Positions 13,701 through 23,662 of a stretch of DNA of 64,000 bases are shown piece after piece; within the stretch, counting starts at the first letter, position 1, and every line of letters begins with the position of its first letter. Made by a program: the position numbers and the translations under genes. This DNA is from Lumbricus terrestris. Taxonomy: Eukaryota > Annelida > Clitellata > Crassiclitellata > Lumbricidae. The notes beneath the pieces were generated by a model. It was not told where the DNA came from. It ran no database searches and was given only the letters and a program-made list of their open reading frames with translations. The stretch covers positions 19,918,521-19,982,520 of the forward strand of contig OX457044.1 in the NCBI GenBank assembly GCA_949752735.1. Direction: 5' to 3'.

Positions 13701-16245
13701 GCGCTATCGACAGCGCATGCGCGAGATGGCGGACGTCTCCGTGAGAGTTAAAACGTATAAACGTGCCAACTCGAGGAGAAAGTTGTGTTTTTTTGGTCTA
13801 AGAGATTTGTTTCTTTACAGGATATCCTTTTACAAACATGACCATGTTCGAACGGAGCGTTTTGCGAAAAATTTCAAAAGAGTCGGTGATGAAGTTTCCG
13901 AGATAGCCCATTAGGACCAAACTTTTTACATTTTTATTTATATCGATAGGTAAATTTGAGATCCATTTTTTTTATCAGAATTCACATCAGTATAGAAGGT
14001 GTACAAATGAGTCTCAGGGCATCATTGAGTTTCCTTCATTCTGAAATTATGAAGCTTAAAACATCGACAAGTAGGTTTATAAATGTTTTCTATGCAAATA
14101 ACCTTAGAAACTAAACATTTAAACCACGGGTGTAAATAACAGGCAGGTTCTGTAGTAGTGTAAATGTCATAATAACTTATGACAGTACTAAAAATTTATT
14201 ATAATACATGAATTGTGCAGTGCAGCAATGTCAGAAATGCGCAAGCACTTCTTTATCAAGTACTTTCGTTGGTAAATTCTTTGTTATGATCCATAAAGAT
14301 GTAAATCCCATGGGAAAAGGAAACATATAAGCTATGCATAATGTTCTTAACAGCATTGAAAGTATTGATCATGAAACCAAGCAACAACATTAAATGTTAT
14401 TCTATTTCATGTCCCAGAAAAAGTGCAAGATTTTAGACAAAATTGTACTTTTTAAACGTCAGTAATTCATCTAACCGTGTTTCCAATGTTTCGTAGGCCA
14501 CTGCAGCTACGGGAGCTGACAGACCTGGACACAACCTAAAAACAATATAAAACAAATAAACAACATACTAATCCAATGTAAAATAAACCAGACATGATAA
14601 CACAAATAAATAAAACCAAATAAAATCAGAGAATGTCTTATGAACCTGATGTATCTGTACTTTTCTTTCAGTAGGCCATTTTGCTAGTAGGACCGGTGGA
14701 ACTGAAATGACTTTAGAAAATAGTTACCATTACCCTGGTTTTATTACCAGCTCATTTTCCATTACGGTACCACGGCATTACTGCAACAGTAAGCCCATCA
14801 ACATGGCCAAAAATTTAAATTACCATCTCCATTACCGTAATATTCACTGTGGTTCACTGGACGGGAAAATCACCCCTGTCACTTTCTACCCCGCACCTCT
14901 GGAATGGCTGACCAGCATTCTCACTACTAAATGAACAATGTTGAACATGTCACCCAAAACAAATCCTTAAATTTGATACATCTACCCAGAAATATTCAAA
15001 ATTAAATATTTAAATATTGGCTCCAATAAAACAAGTAGGGTACAAATCTATAGAAACAATAATAAAGTTGCAAGTGATCAAATTACATTGATATTGAGCT
15101 CCCTGGAGCACAATAAATAGTTGAACACATCTGAAATATAAATATATATATATAACATCTGCTGGACATTCTAAAAACGCATTGTTTTATAAAGGTTTTT
15201 AATATTAGTTTGTAACAAAATTTATTAAATATTATTATTGTTAAACCTACAGATGAATAATTCATTTTAGGAATAATCAGGAATCGGAATATAGCAATAA
15301 TTTAATATTATTTTTAAGAAAATCATATATTCATATAAGTAATTCACCTCCTGACGCAATTCTTACCGAGGGTTTGGCGCTACTAAAACGATCCACCGAT
15401 CCAAATCTCTTCGTCCTGGCCACTTCCGCCTCCGTACCGACGTACCGTCTATCTACGGAAGGCGACCTCCTCGTCGGCCTAACACTCCCGTAAGGCGACT
15501 GGCTATCCGAGCAGTCAACCGCTTCTCCCTTTCCGTCTTCCACCGGTTCAACCTCGCTGCTTCCACCAAGGCGCTTCTCCATCCCATAGCCTCCCATCGT
15601 CGGATGAACCCGCTGCGTCACCCGGCAAACAGCGGTGTCCTTCTCTTCCGCGTCCCTTCCGACCGACGCCCTCTCGACGCTTATCCGCGAAGACGCCAGG
15701 TCGAAATGGCTGCTGCTCCGGCGGAACGGTGGCGCCCTCGACCCGAGACTCAGCTCTCCGAGATCCCGGGAAACGTCCGTCGCCCGCTCCTGAGAAAACC
15801 TTCCGTACGTTCTATCGTAGTCCCTCGGCGATTGATAACCGGATGAGTAAATGCTCGAGTAATTCGTCGTTCGCGTGGGGAGGCTTGCCTTCGTGCCGAA
15901 CATGTCTCTTCGCGACGCACGCTCCCGATCGAATCCATATCGCTTCGGCTCGAACGTAGAGCTCGCCAGAGTTGAGCGAACGGGTTGGTAGGAGCTGGTG
16001 GCATAGTTTGTCGAACTGCGTAGATAACCGGAAGTTGAGCTGTCGCGGGTTCGTAGCGGAGTGGAGCTCGTAGGTGGTCGTCGGTAGTCTAGTGTAGGCT
16101 TGCTATAGGTCGAGGAGCTGTATGTTGGTTTGCTCGAGTAGCTGCCAATGTGATAGCTGCTACCGTAGGCGGAGGAGGAGGAGGTTGGGTATGTGGAAGA
16201 CTTTGTGATGTAGGATGACATGCCAATGCGAGCCATAGTAATCAT
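4769..16245 (-). CDS. USP2: USP2/USP21-type ubiquitin-specific protease (multi-exon gene)
   Basis: Peptidase C19 deubiquitinase, a cysteine protease that removes ubiquitin from target proteins. Exons in transcript order: 16245-15367, 14535-14476, 12333-12207, 11825-11717, 10854-10735, 10041-9977, 9449-9346, 8185-8111, 7621-7583 (tentative), 6464-6360, 5714-5588, 4856-4769. Exon 1 (293 codons) is Ser/Tyr/Arg-rich and disordered, like the USP2 N-terminus. Later landmarks are GLRNIGNT, then [10 protein letters not shown] opening with the catalytic Cys at the first codon of exon 3; [38 protein letters not shown] with a zinc CxxC; HLKRF; the His box SGGHYTA followed by the third catalytic residue in FND; and [12 protein letters not shown] before the stop. 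Splice phases agree at all junctions outside the gap. The exon ending just before HLKRF was not found. The ATG at 16245 is first in frame; M4 and M9 are alternatives. The estimated ~630-650 residues fit USP2 (about 600). Confidence 0.93.
6063..6260 (+). mobile_element. LINE ORF2 C-terminal remnant (in a USP intron)
   Basis: The plus-strand frame contains [14 protein letters not shown] followed by [19 protein letters not shown]. This is the typical tail of CR1/L2/Jockey-type reverse transcriptase proteins (R-x-F-x-x-x-[AG]PR-x-WNSLP ... F-x-x-x-LKTHL). It lies antisense in the intron between the 6360-6464 and 5588-5714 exons and is 5'-truncated. Confidence 0.7.
6634..6775. repeat. Degenerate repeat of a GAGCAGTGGGAACGC word
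   Basis: Four spaced copies of 'gagcagtgggaaygc' or close variants occur within about 140 bp, in a USP intron. Spacing is irregular, so this is not a clean tandem array. Confidence 0.6.
7583..7621 (-). CDS. Tentative small exon of the USP gene (second zinc-ribbon segment)
   Basis: A polypyrimidine TTTCTTTCAG acceptor precedes a 39 bp phase-0 segment ending at a GTGAGA donor. It reads [13 protein letters not shown], which aligns loosely with the C-x-x-C...R..A/S..K stretch before LPxxLxLHLKRF in USP family members. The second zinc Cys would be Trp (CTHW). The position in the gene is right, but the fit is weak; it may be a pseudo-exon or the true exon may lie elsewhere in the 6465-8110 interval. 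Confidence 0.35.
7670..7851 (-). mobile_element. LINE ORF2 C-terminal remnant
   Basis: The minus-strand frame ends with [14 protein letters not shown] followed by a degraded KMDSP (expected WNSLP-type motif). This is the C-terminal signature of CR1/Jockey-type reverse transcriptases. It is intronic in the USP gene and sense to it. Confidence 0.6.
8330..8612 (+). mobile_element. LINE 3' end remnant
   Basis: A plus-strand segment reads like a degraded LINE C-terminus (F-I-P-P-R...FWNTLPTS, then FFVFF-type codons). It continues into a 3' tail with 'ggagtttctctttaagtggc', the same tail type seen at 23.9-24.05 kb and in each TLR unit ('ggagtttcgttttaggtggcgctatat'). Confidence 0.55.
9668..9722. 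repeat. (AC)n/(AT)n microsatellite
   Basis: An uninterrupted CACACA run passes into TATATA and AT-rich sequence, within an intron of the protease gene. Confidence 0.9.
11315..11545 (+). mobile_element. tRNA-derived SINE
   Basis: The head resembles a tRNA: GTGGCGCATTGGATAGCATG fits an A box and GAGTTCGACTCCC fits a B box at the right spacing. A non-tRNA body follows, ending in an AT-rich tail (ttctttctattaaatt). The stem-loops needed for a functional tRNA are not evident. It lies in a USP intron. Confidence 0.65.
12575..12745 (+). mobile_element. LINE ORF2 C-terminal remnant
   Basis: The frame reads [19 protein letters not shown] then [14 protein letters not shown]. This matches the WN-x-LP ... 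F-K-x-x-L pattern at the end of non-LTR reverse transcriptases. It is 5'-truncated and intronic. Confidence 0.6.
13057..13915 (+). mobile_element. Dispersed repeat starting ACTAGCTGTACCCGGC with a C/T-rich tract
   Basis: It begins AACTAGCTGTACCCGGCC and GCGTTGCTGTGG, followed by an almost pure pyrimidine tract (about 13098-13260). Then comes an AT-rich body with two copies of a 'ccggtcctatggaaggtttgaaagcaa'-like segment. The same terminal motif occurs in inverse orientation next to purine-rich sequence at 38.1-38.3, 46.2-46.4 and 60.9-61.45 kb. The right end is uncertain and no protein-coding domain was seen. Confidence 0.55.
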
Positions 16246-16582
16246 CTACCTCTCTTCCAGTGTCAGCCAGCCAGCCGTTCAAGGCTACCAATCTGTTGTG
16301 AAGCTTACTGCAAGCGAAATAATCAGTACATTTCAGAATTTGCCTATTTTTTTGAAAATATCGTTTTAGACTCAAAGAAGTAACATTTAAAACTATACAA
16401 ATTTATGTCTATGCATTACACGATACTTTTGAATTGTCGAACATTCGCCGAAGATACACAGTTATATCAACAAACTACAAGTCCATTTTGTCTTGGTCTC
16501 CATCGTTAGATCTCTGCTTCTCTCCATCCTCTCTTCATCATTCCAACTGCTTGTGAAACGCATTAAATTCTTCTGCGCACAA

Positions 16583-16813
16583 CTAGACGAAAAATTCTTC
16601 TACTTGCTCAATGTTGTTTCGCTTTGGATTGAGATGGTTGTTGATGTCTTTTGGTCCTTCAATATTTAACCACTGTCTTGGTCTCTCTGTGTTAATCAAT
16701 ATGCCGAATCCTCTACTGTTTTTGTCAATCGGTGTTATAATATCCTGTAGTTCTGGGTCACTCATAGTGAGGCAACCAATGTCGCCAGCAAATAGGAGAT
16801 TATTGACCCTCAA
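16583..16813 (-). pseudogene. LINE reverse transcriptase fragment with broken active-site motif
   Basis: The minus-strand frame contains VNNLLFAGDIGCLTMS, ELQDIITPIDKNSRGFGILI, NTERP and IEQVEEFFV. This matches the palm region of a LINE reverse transcriptase (L-[FY]-A-D-D-I-x-L, then GL-x-[IV]-N-x-x-K-T). The catalytic FADD reads FAGD. It is a short, isolated dead fragment upstream of the USP start codon. Confidence 0.8.
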
Positions 16814-16977
16814 CCTGGAATGGCTTCCCCTTGATGCTACGCTCCATATCTAAAAGTCCTTCTCAGGCATTCCTCTCTCATTTTAAGACAGCTTTATTTG
16901 GTCATGCTGAGATTGGTCTGAGTAGTCCACTTGAAAAGGCGCCATACAAAATTTATTATATGAATGAATGAATATTC
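16806..16977 (+). mobile_element. LINE ORF2 C-terminal remnant
   Basis: The frame reads STWNGFPLMLRSISKSPSQA then FLSHFKTALFGHAEIGL. This is the typical WNSLP...FL-x-x-LKT-x-LF ending of a non-LTR reverse transcriptase. It is followed by an AT-rich tail with (GAAT)n. Confidence 0.75.
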
Positions 16978-17349
16978 ACCAACCCTCTATTTAATTTGAT
17001 TCCTGCATTAGTGTGTTGTTATGGCAGAGTGCCATTACTGCTTCAACTACTAAGCTAAATAGGTAAGGGGATTAAGATGCAGAACTGTCGTACTTCTAAT
17101 TTATGTGAAAGTATTCTGTTACCTTCTAACCTACTTTTACGGTACCGTACTAGTGATTTTCGACATGTCCCTTTTGGCTGTGTTCTATGCCCTTTAAAAT
17201 ATCTGTCCCATTGTGAAGTGCTGGTCAATCGAGTTTCTTCCTAGTTTGAACTCGGATTGTTCTTTTCCAAGTCCAATGTCGTCGGAGGGTTATATGGGCG
17301 TGCCACTTTACCATAACCCCTTAACGGCCTTGCTCGCTCACATAGCTCG

Positions 17350-17585
17350 TTTGTTTGTTTGTTTGTATGTGCACTTGTTATAGCGCCCCTTCAAGCTCTA
17401 TCTACTCAGAGGCGCTCCCGAATGCAGAGCGGACACTGCATCGGAGTTTCACGCCTAAGCGCTGAGCAATTGTGAGTGAAGGACTTGCCCAAGGTCCTTA
17501 CGCGGCGAGGTGGGTTCGAACCTCGAACCTTTCGGCTTCAAGGCAACGACGCCACCACTAAACCACCACGTTAGGATACTGACCG
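17350..17585 (-). mobile_element. tRNA-derived SINE
   Basis: Read on the minus strand, TGGTGGTTTAGTGGTGGCG fits an A box and GAGGTTCGAACCCACC a B box. A body follows that includes the complement of GGACTTGCCCAAGGTCC, a word familiar from conserved SINE/LINE tails. It ends toward (GTTT)n at its 3' side. A complete tRNA fold is not supported. Confidence 0.7.
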
Positions 17586-17982
17586 TTGCTAAATCACCAA
17601 ACCGATTACTGAAACTAAAACAAAATGTCTTGGTGCTGATATAGCACTAAATTGATTAAACTACAAAGTGCACCAGTCAGCTAGTAGTACTTCGGGCTTA
17701 ACGACACTTTTTCATATCGAAGATGATTAGTGTCGGAGGCAGAGTACAACCTCTCACTTCACTCACCGAGCCAACCGCAGTAAAGACCCGAGAAATTAAT
17801 CTCTGATAAACCGACCGACCGAGAATGCACCAGTCAGCTGCTCAGTCCACCACTGTTGTACGCAGCCTCCGGCAGAGGAAACCGTAAGAACTGCCAGACG
17901 TCCTGGGCCTAAACTGCGCGTTAAGTTCGTTTGGCTCAATAACACAAAAAGCTTTCAAAACAGACTCACAACCGCCTACCTG

Positions 17983-18105
17983 ATGCATAGATTTCGAAAG
18001 TATACACTTTTTTAGACGGCTAGCAGTCGCGGACAAACCAGATATTTTTCCATCTAACCTTCGTCAAAATATAACCGTCGCCATTTTAACAAGGGTCACG
18101 TGACC
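17983..18105 (-). promoter_or_regulatory. Candidate promoter and 5' non-coding exon of the USP gene
   Basis: On the minus strand, the 12 bp palindrome GGTCACGTGACC (18094-18105, a USF-type E-box) is followed after 6 bp by AAAATGGCGACGG (18076-18087 and adjoining bases), which fits a YY1 site. Both are typical near animal transcription starts. Downstream, ATGCATCAG meets a GTAGGC donor near 17983, suggesting a first exon spliced towards the coding exon at 16245. Orientation and distance fit the USP gene. This is inference from motifs only. Confidence 0.4.
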
Positions 18106-18381
18106 TAAAGCTTAGCAACTGACGGAAGACGCCCCGAGAATTCCATGAATGAATGCACTTGAGGTGTAGAACGATGGCGAGTAACATCTATACTGTGGTA
18201 ACACCGCTCATGTTTTGAATCAACAAAAATTAATTAGCACCCTGGAACTAGCTGGTGTCAACAATTTGACGGCTCTCCCCGCATCTATCCAGGAAGCCAA
18301 AACCTTTAAAAGCAGCCAATAATCTCAGTGGCAGTTTATCTCACACTTTGAACAATTAATAGGAGCACACGCATTGGCTAG

Positions 18382-20008
18382 CAGTGTTTAATCTAGACGT
18401 CTCTGGGGGGGGGAAAGTTCCCCCCCAGGATTGACATTTCCCCCCCCAGAAAAATTTGACGAAATGATATTGGGTTTTAGTTACTGTTTTCATCATTGTT
18501 TTACATGAAGTGTTATAATATACCGTGATATTATTTATTATTATCTGATTATAATGACATTATTTACTACTATGATATATGATACTATCATGTTAAGATG
18601 ACACCTTAAAATGTAGCCATTGCAATGTGGAAATTCAAAAAGTTTCTAATGGATCACTGAAAAAGTATAGCCATTTTGTTAGGACGACACCTTAAAATGC
18701 TGCCATTGCAATGTGGAAATTCAAAAAATTTCTGATGTGTCACTGAAAAAGGACAGCTATTTTGACGACACCTTGAAATGCTGCCATTGCAATGTGCAAT
18801 TCAAACTTTTTTCTAATGGGTCAGTCAGGGCTTAAAGTGTGGCTGGACGGTCATGGACGGCGTCCATGCACTTATTTTAAAATCTAAACGCCGTCCTGCC
18901 ACTTATTGGCCAGCACTGACTGGAAAGGTAAGGGGCGTCCATGCATTTCTTTTGGAAAGGCAAGGGGCGTCCAGGCACTTATTTTTTCACACGTCAAGCA
19001 CTGGGGTCAGTGAAAAAGTACAGCTATTTTGTTAAGACGACACCTTAAAATGCTGCCATTGCAATGTGGAAATTCAAAAAATTTCTAATGTGTCACTGAA
19101 AAAGGACAGCTATTTTGACGACACCTTGAAATGCTGCCATTGCAATGTGGAAATTCCAAATTTTTTCTAATGGGTCAGTGAAAAAGGACAGCTATTTTGT
19201 TAAGACATCTTAAAATGCTGCCATGGCAATGTGGAAATTCAAAAAGTTTCTAATGGCTCACTGAAACAGTACAGCTATTTTGTTAAGACGACGCCTTAAA
19301 ATGGTGTCATTGCAATGTGGAAACTCAAAAAGTTTCTAGTGGGCCACTGAAAAAGTATAGCTATTTTGTTAAGATGACACCTTAAAATGCTGCCATTGCA
19401 ATGTGGAAATTCAAAAAGTTTCTAATGGGTCACTGAAAAAGTACAGCTATATTGTTAAGAAGATGACCCCTTAAAATGCTGCCATTGCAATGTGGAAATT
19501 CAAAAAGTTTCTAATGGGCCACTGAAAAAGTAGATCTATTTTGTTAAGATGACCCCTTAAAATGCTACCATTGCAATGTGGAAATTCAAAAAGTTTCTAA
19601 TGGGTCACTGAAAAGGTAGATCTATTTTGTTAAGAAGATGACCCCTTAAAATGCTGCCATTGCAATGTGGAAATTCAAAAAGTTTCTAATGGGTCACTGA
19701 AAAAGTATAGCTATTTTGTTAAGACAACACCTTAAAATGCTGCCATTGCAATGTGGAAATTCAAAAACTTTTCTAATGGGTCACTGAAAAAGTACAGCTA
19801 TTTTGTTAAGACGACACCCTAAAATGCTGCCATTGCAATGTGGAAATTCAAAAAGTTTCTGATGGGGAGGGGCGCATCCCCTCCCCATACCCGTCCCCCT
19901 CCCAGTATCGGTGTTATGCGCATCACGAGCGTTCTTTGGACGCTCAATTGTCTCCCCCCCCAGAAACCTCAATTCCCCCCCAGAGGAGGGGGACTAGATT
20001 AAACACTG
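18382..20008. mobile_element. Non-autonomous DNA transposon filled by a minisatellite
   Basis: The left end CAGTGTTTAATCTAG and right end CTAGATTAAACACTG are 15 bp perfect inverted repeats. Identical direct repeats ATTGGCTAG flank them (18373-18381 and 20009-20017; 9 bp, or 8 bp plus one chance match). CAGTG termini with ~8 bp duplications point to the hAT superfamily. G-runs and C-runs lie just inside the termini. The interior is mostly an 81-89 bp tandem repeat. No transposase frame is present. Confidence 0.85.
18590..19862. repeat. Minisatellite, ~86 bp unit, about 13 copies
   Basis: The word CATTGCAATGTGG recurs near 18621, 18707, 18788, 19060, 19141, 19225, 19310, 19397, 19486, 19572, 19661, 19747 and 19833, so periods are 81-89 bp. 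Each unit carries TCACTGAAAAAGTA, TTTTGTTAAGA and CACCTTAAAATGC. An unrelated ~190 bp segment (about 18820-19010), itself holding repeated GGGCGTCCATGCA-like words, interrupts the array. It is internal to the transposon. Confidence 0.92.
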
Positions 20009-20479
20009 ATTGGCTAGGCCTAGTCTATAGGCTAGGCCATGCAGCAAAAATTGCAAAAATATAGTCTTACAGAAAGTTCTTATCGTTTAGCTTTGTTTTT
20101 TACTGCGTTTATTGTTAGGCCTACTGTTATTACAACAATCAATTGTTAATCTCTCAACATATTATGACAGAGATCAGCTAGGCCTATAGGCATATTATAG
20201 GTCTGTGGTTGCACTCTGATAATGCCAGTCTCAAGCCTGGATAAATGAGGAGATAGGCGATACTATAATAAGTTATCATCTTTGACATGACAGTGTCGTT
20301 AAACAGCATAGATTATACACGTCGATATATACGTATATATACGACATAGGCTATATACGATATAGGCAATACGTCGATGTTAAACAACTGACCGTTGCTA
20401 ACTTACTAACTTACTTACTAACAACGACAAGGCCCATCTCTCAGTTGGGGCATACCTTATAATCAGTGGCGGCACTACG

Positions 20480-20830
20480 CCAGGGCATGGCAGGGCAAAT
20501 GCCCTGGTAAAAAAGCCTTTGCCCTGGCTGTTGCCCTGGTCGTTGCCCTGCCAGAAATTTTACCATGGGAGAATTTGTTCGGGCATATTGCTTCTTACTG
20601 TTCACATCCGTCCGCTCTTGGGCAGGGCAAAAGTTCTGGCAGGGCAAAATTCTGGCAGGGCAAAAGTTTATGAAGAGAGCAAAATCTGACAGGGCAATTT
20701 TCTGGCAGGGCAAAAGTTCTGGCATGAGCCAAAATTCTGGCAGGGCAAAAGTTTTGACAGAGGAAAATTCTGGTAGGGCAAAAATTCTGGTGGCTCAAAA
20801 GTTCCTGCAGGGAAAATTCTGTTGTAGTCG
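20480..20830. repeat. Irregular repeat of TTCTGGCAGGGCAAAA words
   Basis: About ten copies of 'ttctggcagggcaaaa' and variants at 13-25 bp spacing form the left interior of the hAT composite. Open frames across it are by-products of the repeat. Confidence 0.85.
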
Positions 20831-21699
20831 ATCCACATTACCATATAGGCCTACAGCTAACAGCGTAGGCCTAGCTGTCGCTTTCTTGTTTTTTTTTCAA
20901 GTGAATCGTGAGCATTTGAGTAGACAATAGACCTATATACCTGACTCTGTTACTTTATTTGCTGAACGCTTTGCTTTCGAAATGCTACTAGAAAGAGGAT
21001 TTGCAATGCTTCACTAAATCACTGAGATTGGTCTACAGGTTGGGCCATAAAAATACCCTAAGGTTTTTTGCCCATTATCTTGGCCAGAGGTAGTAGTTTT
21101 TTAATTAATTTTTTAGGCTTAAAGAAAATTCATATTCACACATGATGGCCAGATTTAATAAAAAAAAATATTCAAACAGAACAAAAGTTGGATCACTTTT
21201 AGTGAGACCACTCACTGTTGTATGACGATTCAAAACACATGACGCAGAAAAAATTACAAAAACGAATTTATTAAGTAACATCTCAAATAATTTAATTGTG
21301 TCAAATAAACTTGTTATTGACAGAAAATCGTTATTATTATTTAGAAAAAAAACAGGTAGGCTACCAACATAGCTGCACGTCGCTGTGACATCATTTAGCA
21401 AGATGACTGTTAAGTTAGTAAATAAAGAATTTTTCTGATCAGTAATTTTGTTTTTAAGATAATAAAATCGAAATTTCTATCAAATTAAAATACCCAAGGT
21501 GTTGGTGGCAGGCAAAATTTGTATTCATACAAATGAATGAGCAAGGCCTTGGAGATAAAGCTATAATCGCCGCTTAATCTGATGAACAGTGATTGCAGAG
21601 AAATGAAGAGCTAAATAATTTCTTGAAATAGAGAGCTGAGAAATGTGCCGTTTATGAAAGGAGATCGGTTCAACGTCAATATTACTGTAGTGTTTTCAT

Positions 21700-21965
21700 T
21701 GAGAAGAACCAATGGTTCCAAATATCCGGATTTGAACCCGATGATTTTATCAACAGTGGAGAGCTATTGCTCGAGAAATACCTCAATCTGCAGCCAAAAC
21801 CAAGGAGAAAGAGAACGAAAATTGATGGTCGCATTGGAGCTGATTGGAAAGATTTACCTCCGGAACACATCACAAATTCCATTTAAAAACTGTGCAAAAG
21901 ACTCAAAACACGTGTGGGCATTGTTGGTGGACACATTGAACATAAGATGTGGTGTACTATCACGT
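21700..21965 (+). pseudogene. Decayed mariner-type transposase C-terminus
   Basis: Read across frames, the segment gives SKYPDLNPM (third catalytic Asp region, D-x-N-P-M), then basic KPRRKRTKIDGRIGADWKDL, and ends RVGIVGGHIEHKMW. This is the usual C-terminal layout of Tc1/mariner/IS630 transposases. At least one frameshift and a stop codon are present and the N-terminal two thirds are missing, so it cannot be active. Confidence 0.8.
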
Positions 21966-22212
21966 TCATTTGATAGCAATAATATTATTATTTGAGATGA
22001 GACTTATAAAAAAAATCGTTTGTTGCTATTTTGTTGAATTAGGCTATGTTTTTGAATCGTCAAAAAGTCGGTTGTCTCACTAAAAGTGATAGGCCTATAA
22101 CTCTTGTTCTATTTGAAATATTGCGGTGAAATCTGATCACTCTGGGTAAATAATTATGAATTGTCCTTAAGCCTGTAAAATTTGATTATTTTTTTACTTT
22201 TGACTAAGATAA

Positions 22213-23190
22213 TGTGGCGAAATTGGGTTCGCCTCCGCTTCTGTAGCGCCCGCCCTTCCCCCCGCGCTAGTGTTCTTTCAGCCGCTCGTATATAGCGCTC
22301 GGTCGGTCGCCGGCCTGTATAATTACTGTATTGGCGGCGTCTTTGTGTTCCCCTCTCCCCCGCAGCGGCAAGCTCTTTATGTGCCTCTATTACCTGCGGC
22401 GGCGAAGTATTGGCCTGTCGGCGGCGTCTTTGTGTTCCCCTCTCCCCCGCGTCGACGTAGTTATTGGCCGCGGCTGTGATCGTTGATGCCTGCGCCGCAT
22501 GTAGTTATCGATCGGTCGGCATCTCTTTATGTTCCCCTCTCCACCACAGCGGTGAGCTCTTTATGTGCCTCTATTACCCTCGGCGACGTAGTATTGGCCT
22601 GTCGGCGAGCTCTTTGTGTTCCCCTCTCCCCCGCAGCGGCAAGCCCTTTATGTACCCGCGGCAGCGTAGTATTTGCCTTGGCGGCATCTCTTTATGTTCC
22701 CCTCTCCCCCGCAGCGGTGAGCGCTTTATGTTCCTCCGCCTGCGACGGCGGCGTCTCTTTGAAGTCCGTCGCCGGCGTGTATGACCAGTAGTGTATATAA
22801 GGGAGCCCGTTGCTCCATGCATTGAGTCTTCGAGAGCCAGTCACGTAGAGTCGTCAGTCAACGAGTAGTCGTCGAGATAGTTAGTCAGCGTTACGTCAGC
22901 AGTCGGTGTGAAGCTCTGTCGTGTGCAGTTGATGACAGTCGTGTTGCCGTTTTCGTGAATAAACCGTGTTTCCTTACTTCATCGTCGTGTGTTTCCTGGG
23001 TGAGGCGAATCGGTCGAAGGCGCTGCACTACCTTCGAAAAACAACGAAGGCGGACTCGCGTCTCCCTCCTGAGACGACACGCGGGCATATTTGGGCTGGC
23101 ACCCGCCCGATCGGTAATCGGCCATCCTACGGACCGAGAGGGCAACTGTTTCCGCAGTCGGGGTGTTTCAGAGGGCGTCTTTCCGCCACA
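22213..23190 (+). mobile_element. Solo LTR, 978 bp
   Basis: It starts TGTGGCGAAATTGG and ends TTTCCGCCACA (TG...CA with TGTGGCG/CGCCACA inverted ends). A 4 bp direct repeat ATAA flanks it (22209-22212, 23191-23194). Inside are a TATATAAGGG promoter-like box near 22793 and an AATAAA near 22958, in U3-R order. No internal retrotransposon body adjoins it, so it is a recombined solo LTR. It is much more GC-rich than its surroundings and sits in the right arm of the mariner-like element. Confidence 0.85.
22320..22790. repeat. GC-rich minisatellite inside the LTR U3
   Basis: Six or so imperfect copies of a unit with 'gcggcgtctttgtgttcccc', 'tctcccccgcagcggcaagc' and 'tctttatgtgcctctattac' in register, some truncated. 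It lies upstream of the TATA-like box, where tandem repeats often act as enhancers in LTRs (inference). Confidence 0.8.
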
Positions 23191-23257
23191 ATAATTATTG
23201 GCAAAAACCTTAGGGGTCTTTTATATGGTCCACCCTGTAGACTATAGGTATAGGTAG

Positions 23258-23260
<3 letters not shown>

Positions 23261-23314
<54 letters not shown>
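23261..23314. repeat. (AT)27 microsatellite
   Basis: An uninterrupted run of 27 AT dinucleotides just outside the right end of the mariner-like element. Confidence 0.98.
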
Positions 23315-23317
<3 letters not shown>

Positions 23318-23547
23318 ATTTACTTTTCAAATGTCAAAGTGTTCGGTTTCATGGCTTCCCCCATTTGATCCTCTGACCAACCAACCATAATAGTGTAGAG
23401 TGGGTGATTTATGGCATGCACGGTAGCGCAAAATTATAAGCCTATGTGAGCCCGTACAACCGAACACGCGACTCGCCCTCTGCCCTGGTTACTTGTGTGA
23501 CTGCTCTTGCTATGCCCTGGCTACAAAAAGTGTCTGGCGCCGCCACT

Positions 23548-23631
23548 CAGTGGCGGCGCCAGGATTTTCGTTTTGGGGGGGCTAGATTTTCAGAAAAAAT
23601 TTCCGTTCTCAGCCTGAAAAATTTCTGACGA

Positions 23632-23662
<31 letters not shown>

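Larger units (their letters stand above)
21036..23237 (+). mobile_element. Mariner-like element with long inverted termini, split by a solo LTR
   Basis: It opens at TA-CAGGTTGGGCCATAAAAA and closes GGTCCACCCTG-TA, with TA at both junctions as for Tc1/mariner. The terminal inverted repeats extend over 150 bp: the left ACACATGATGGCCAGATTTA and CACTTTTAGTGAGACCACTC recur inverted in the right arm near 22.05-22.2 kb. The right arm is interrupted by the LTR at 22213-23190. It belongs to the same family as the elements at 38835-39809 and 46899-47873. Confidence 0.82.

Noticed and set aside
15604..16004. Alternative frames of 76-84 residues overlapping USP exon 1
   Set aside because: Shadows of the GC-rich N-terminal exon, which has a family match and correct splice phase.
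18590..19862. Regularly spaced repeats, considered as a CRISPR array
   Set aside because: There are no unique spacers between repeats, the unit is 86 bp and the context is an animal transposon.
22464..22822. Arg/Ser-rich frames in GC-rich DNA
   Set aside because: They lie in a minisatellite inside a solo LTR; no codon bias or domain.
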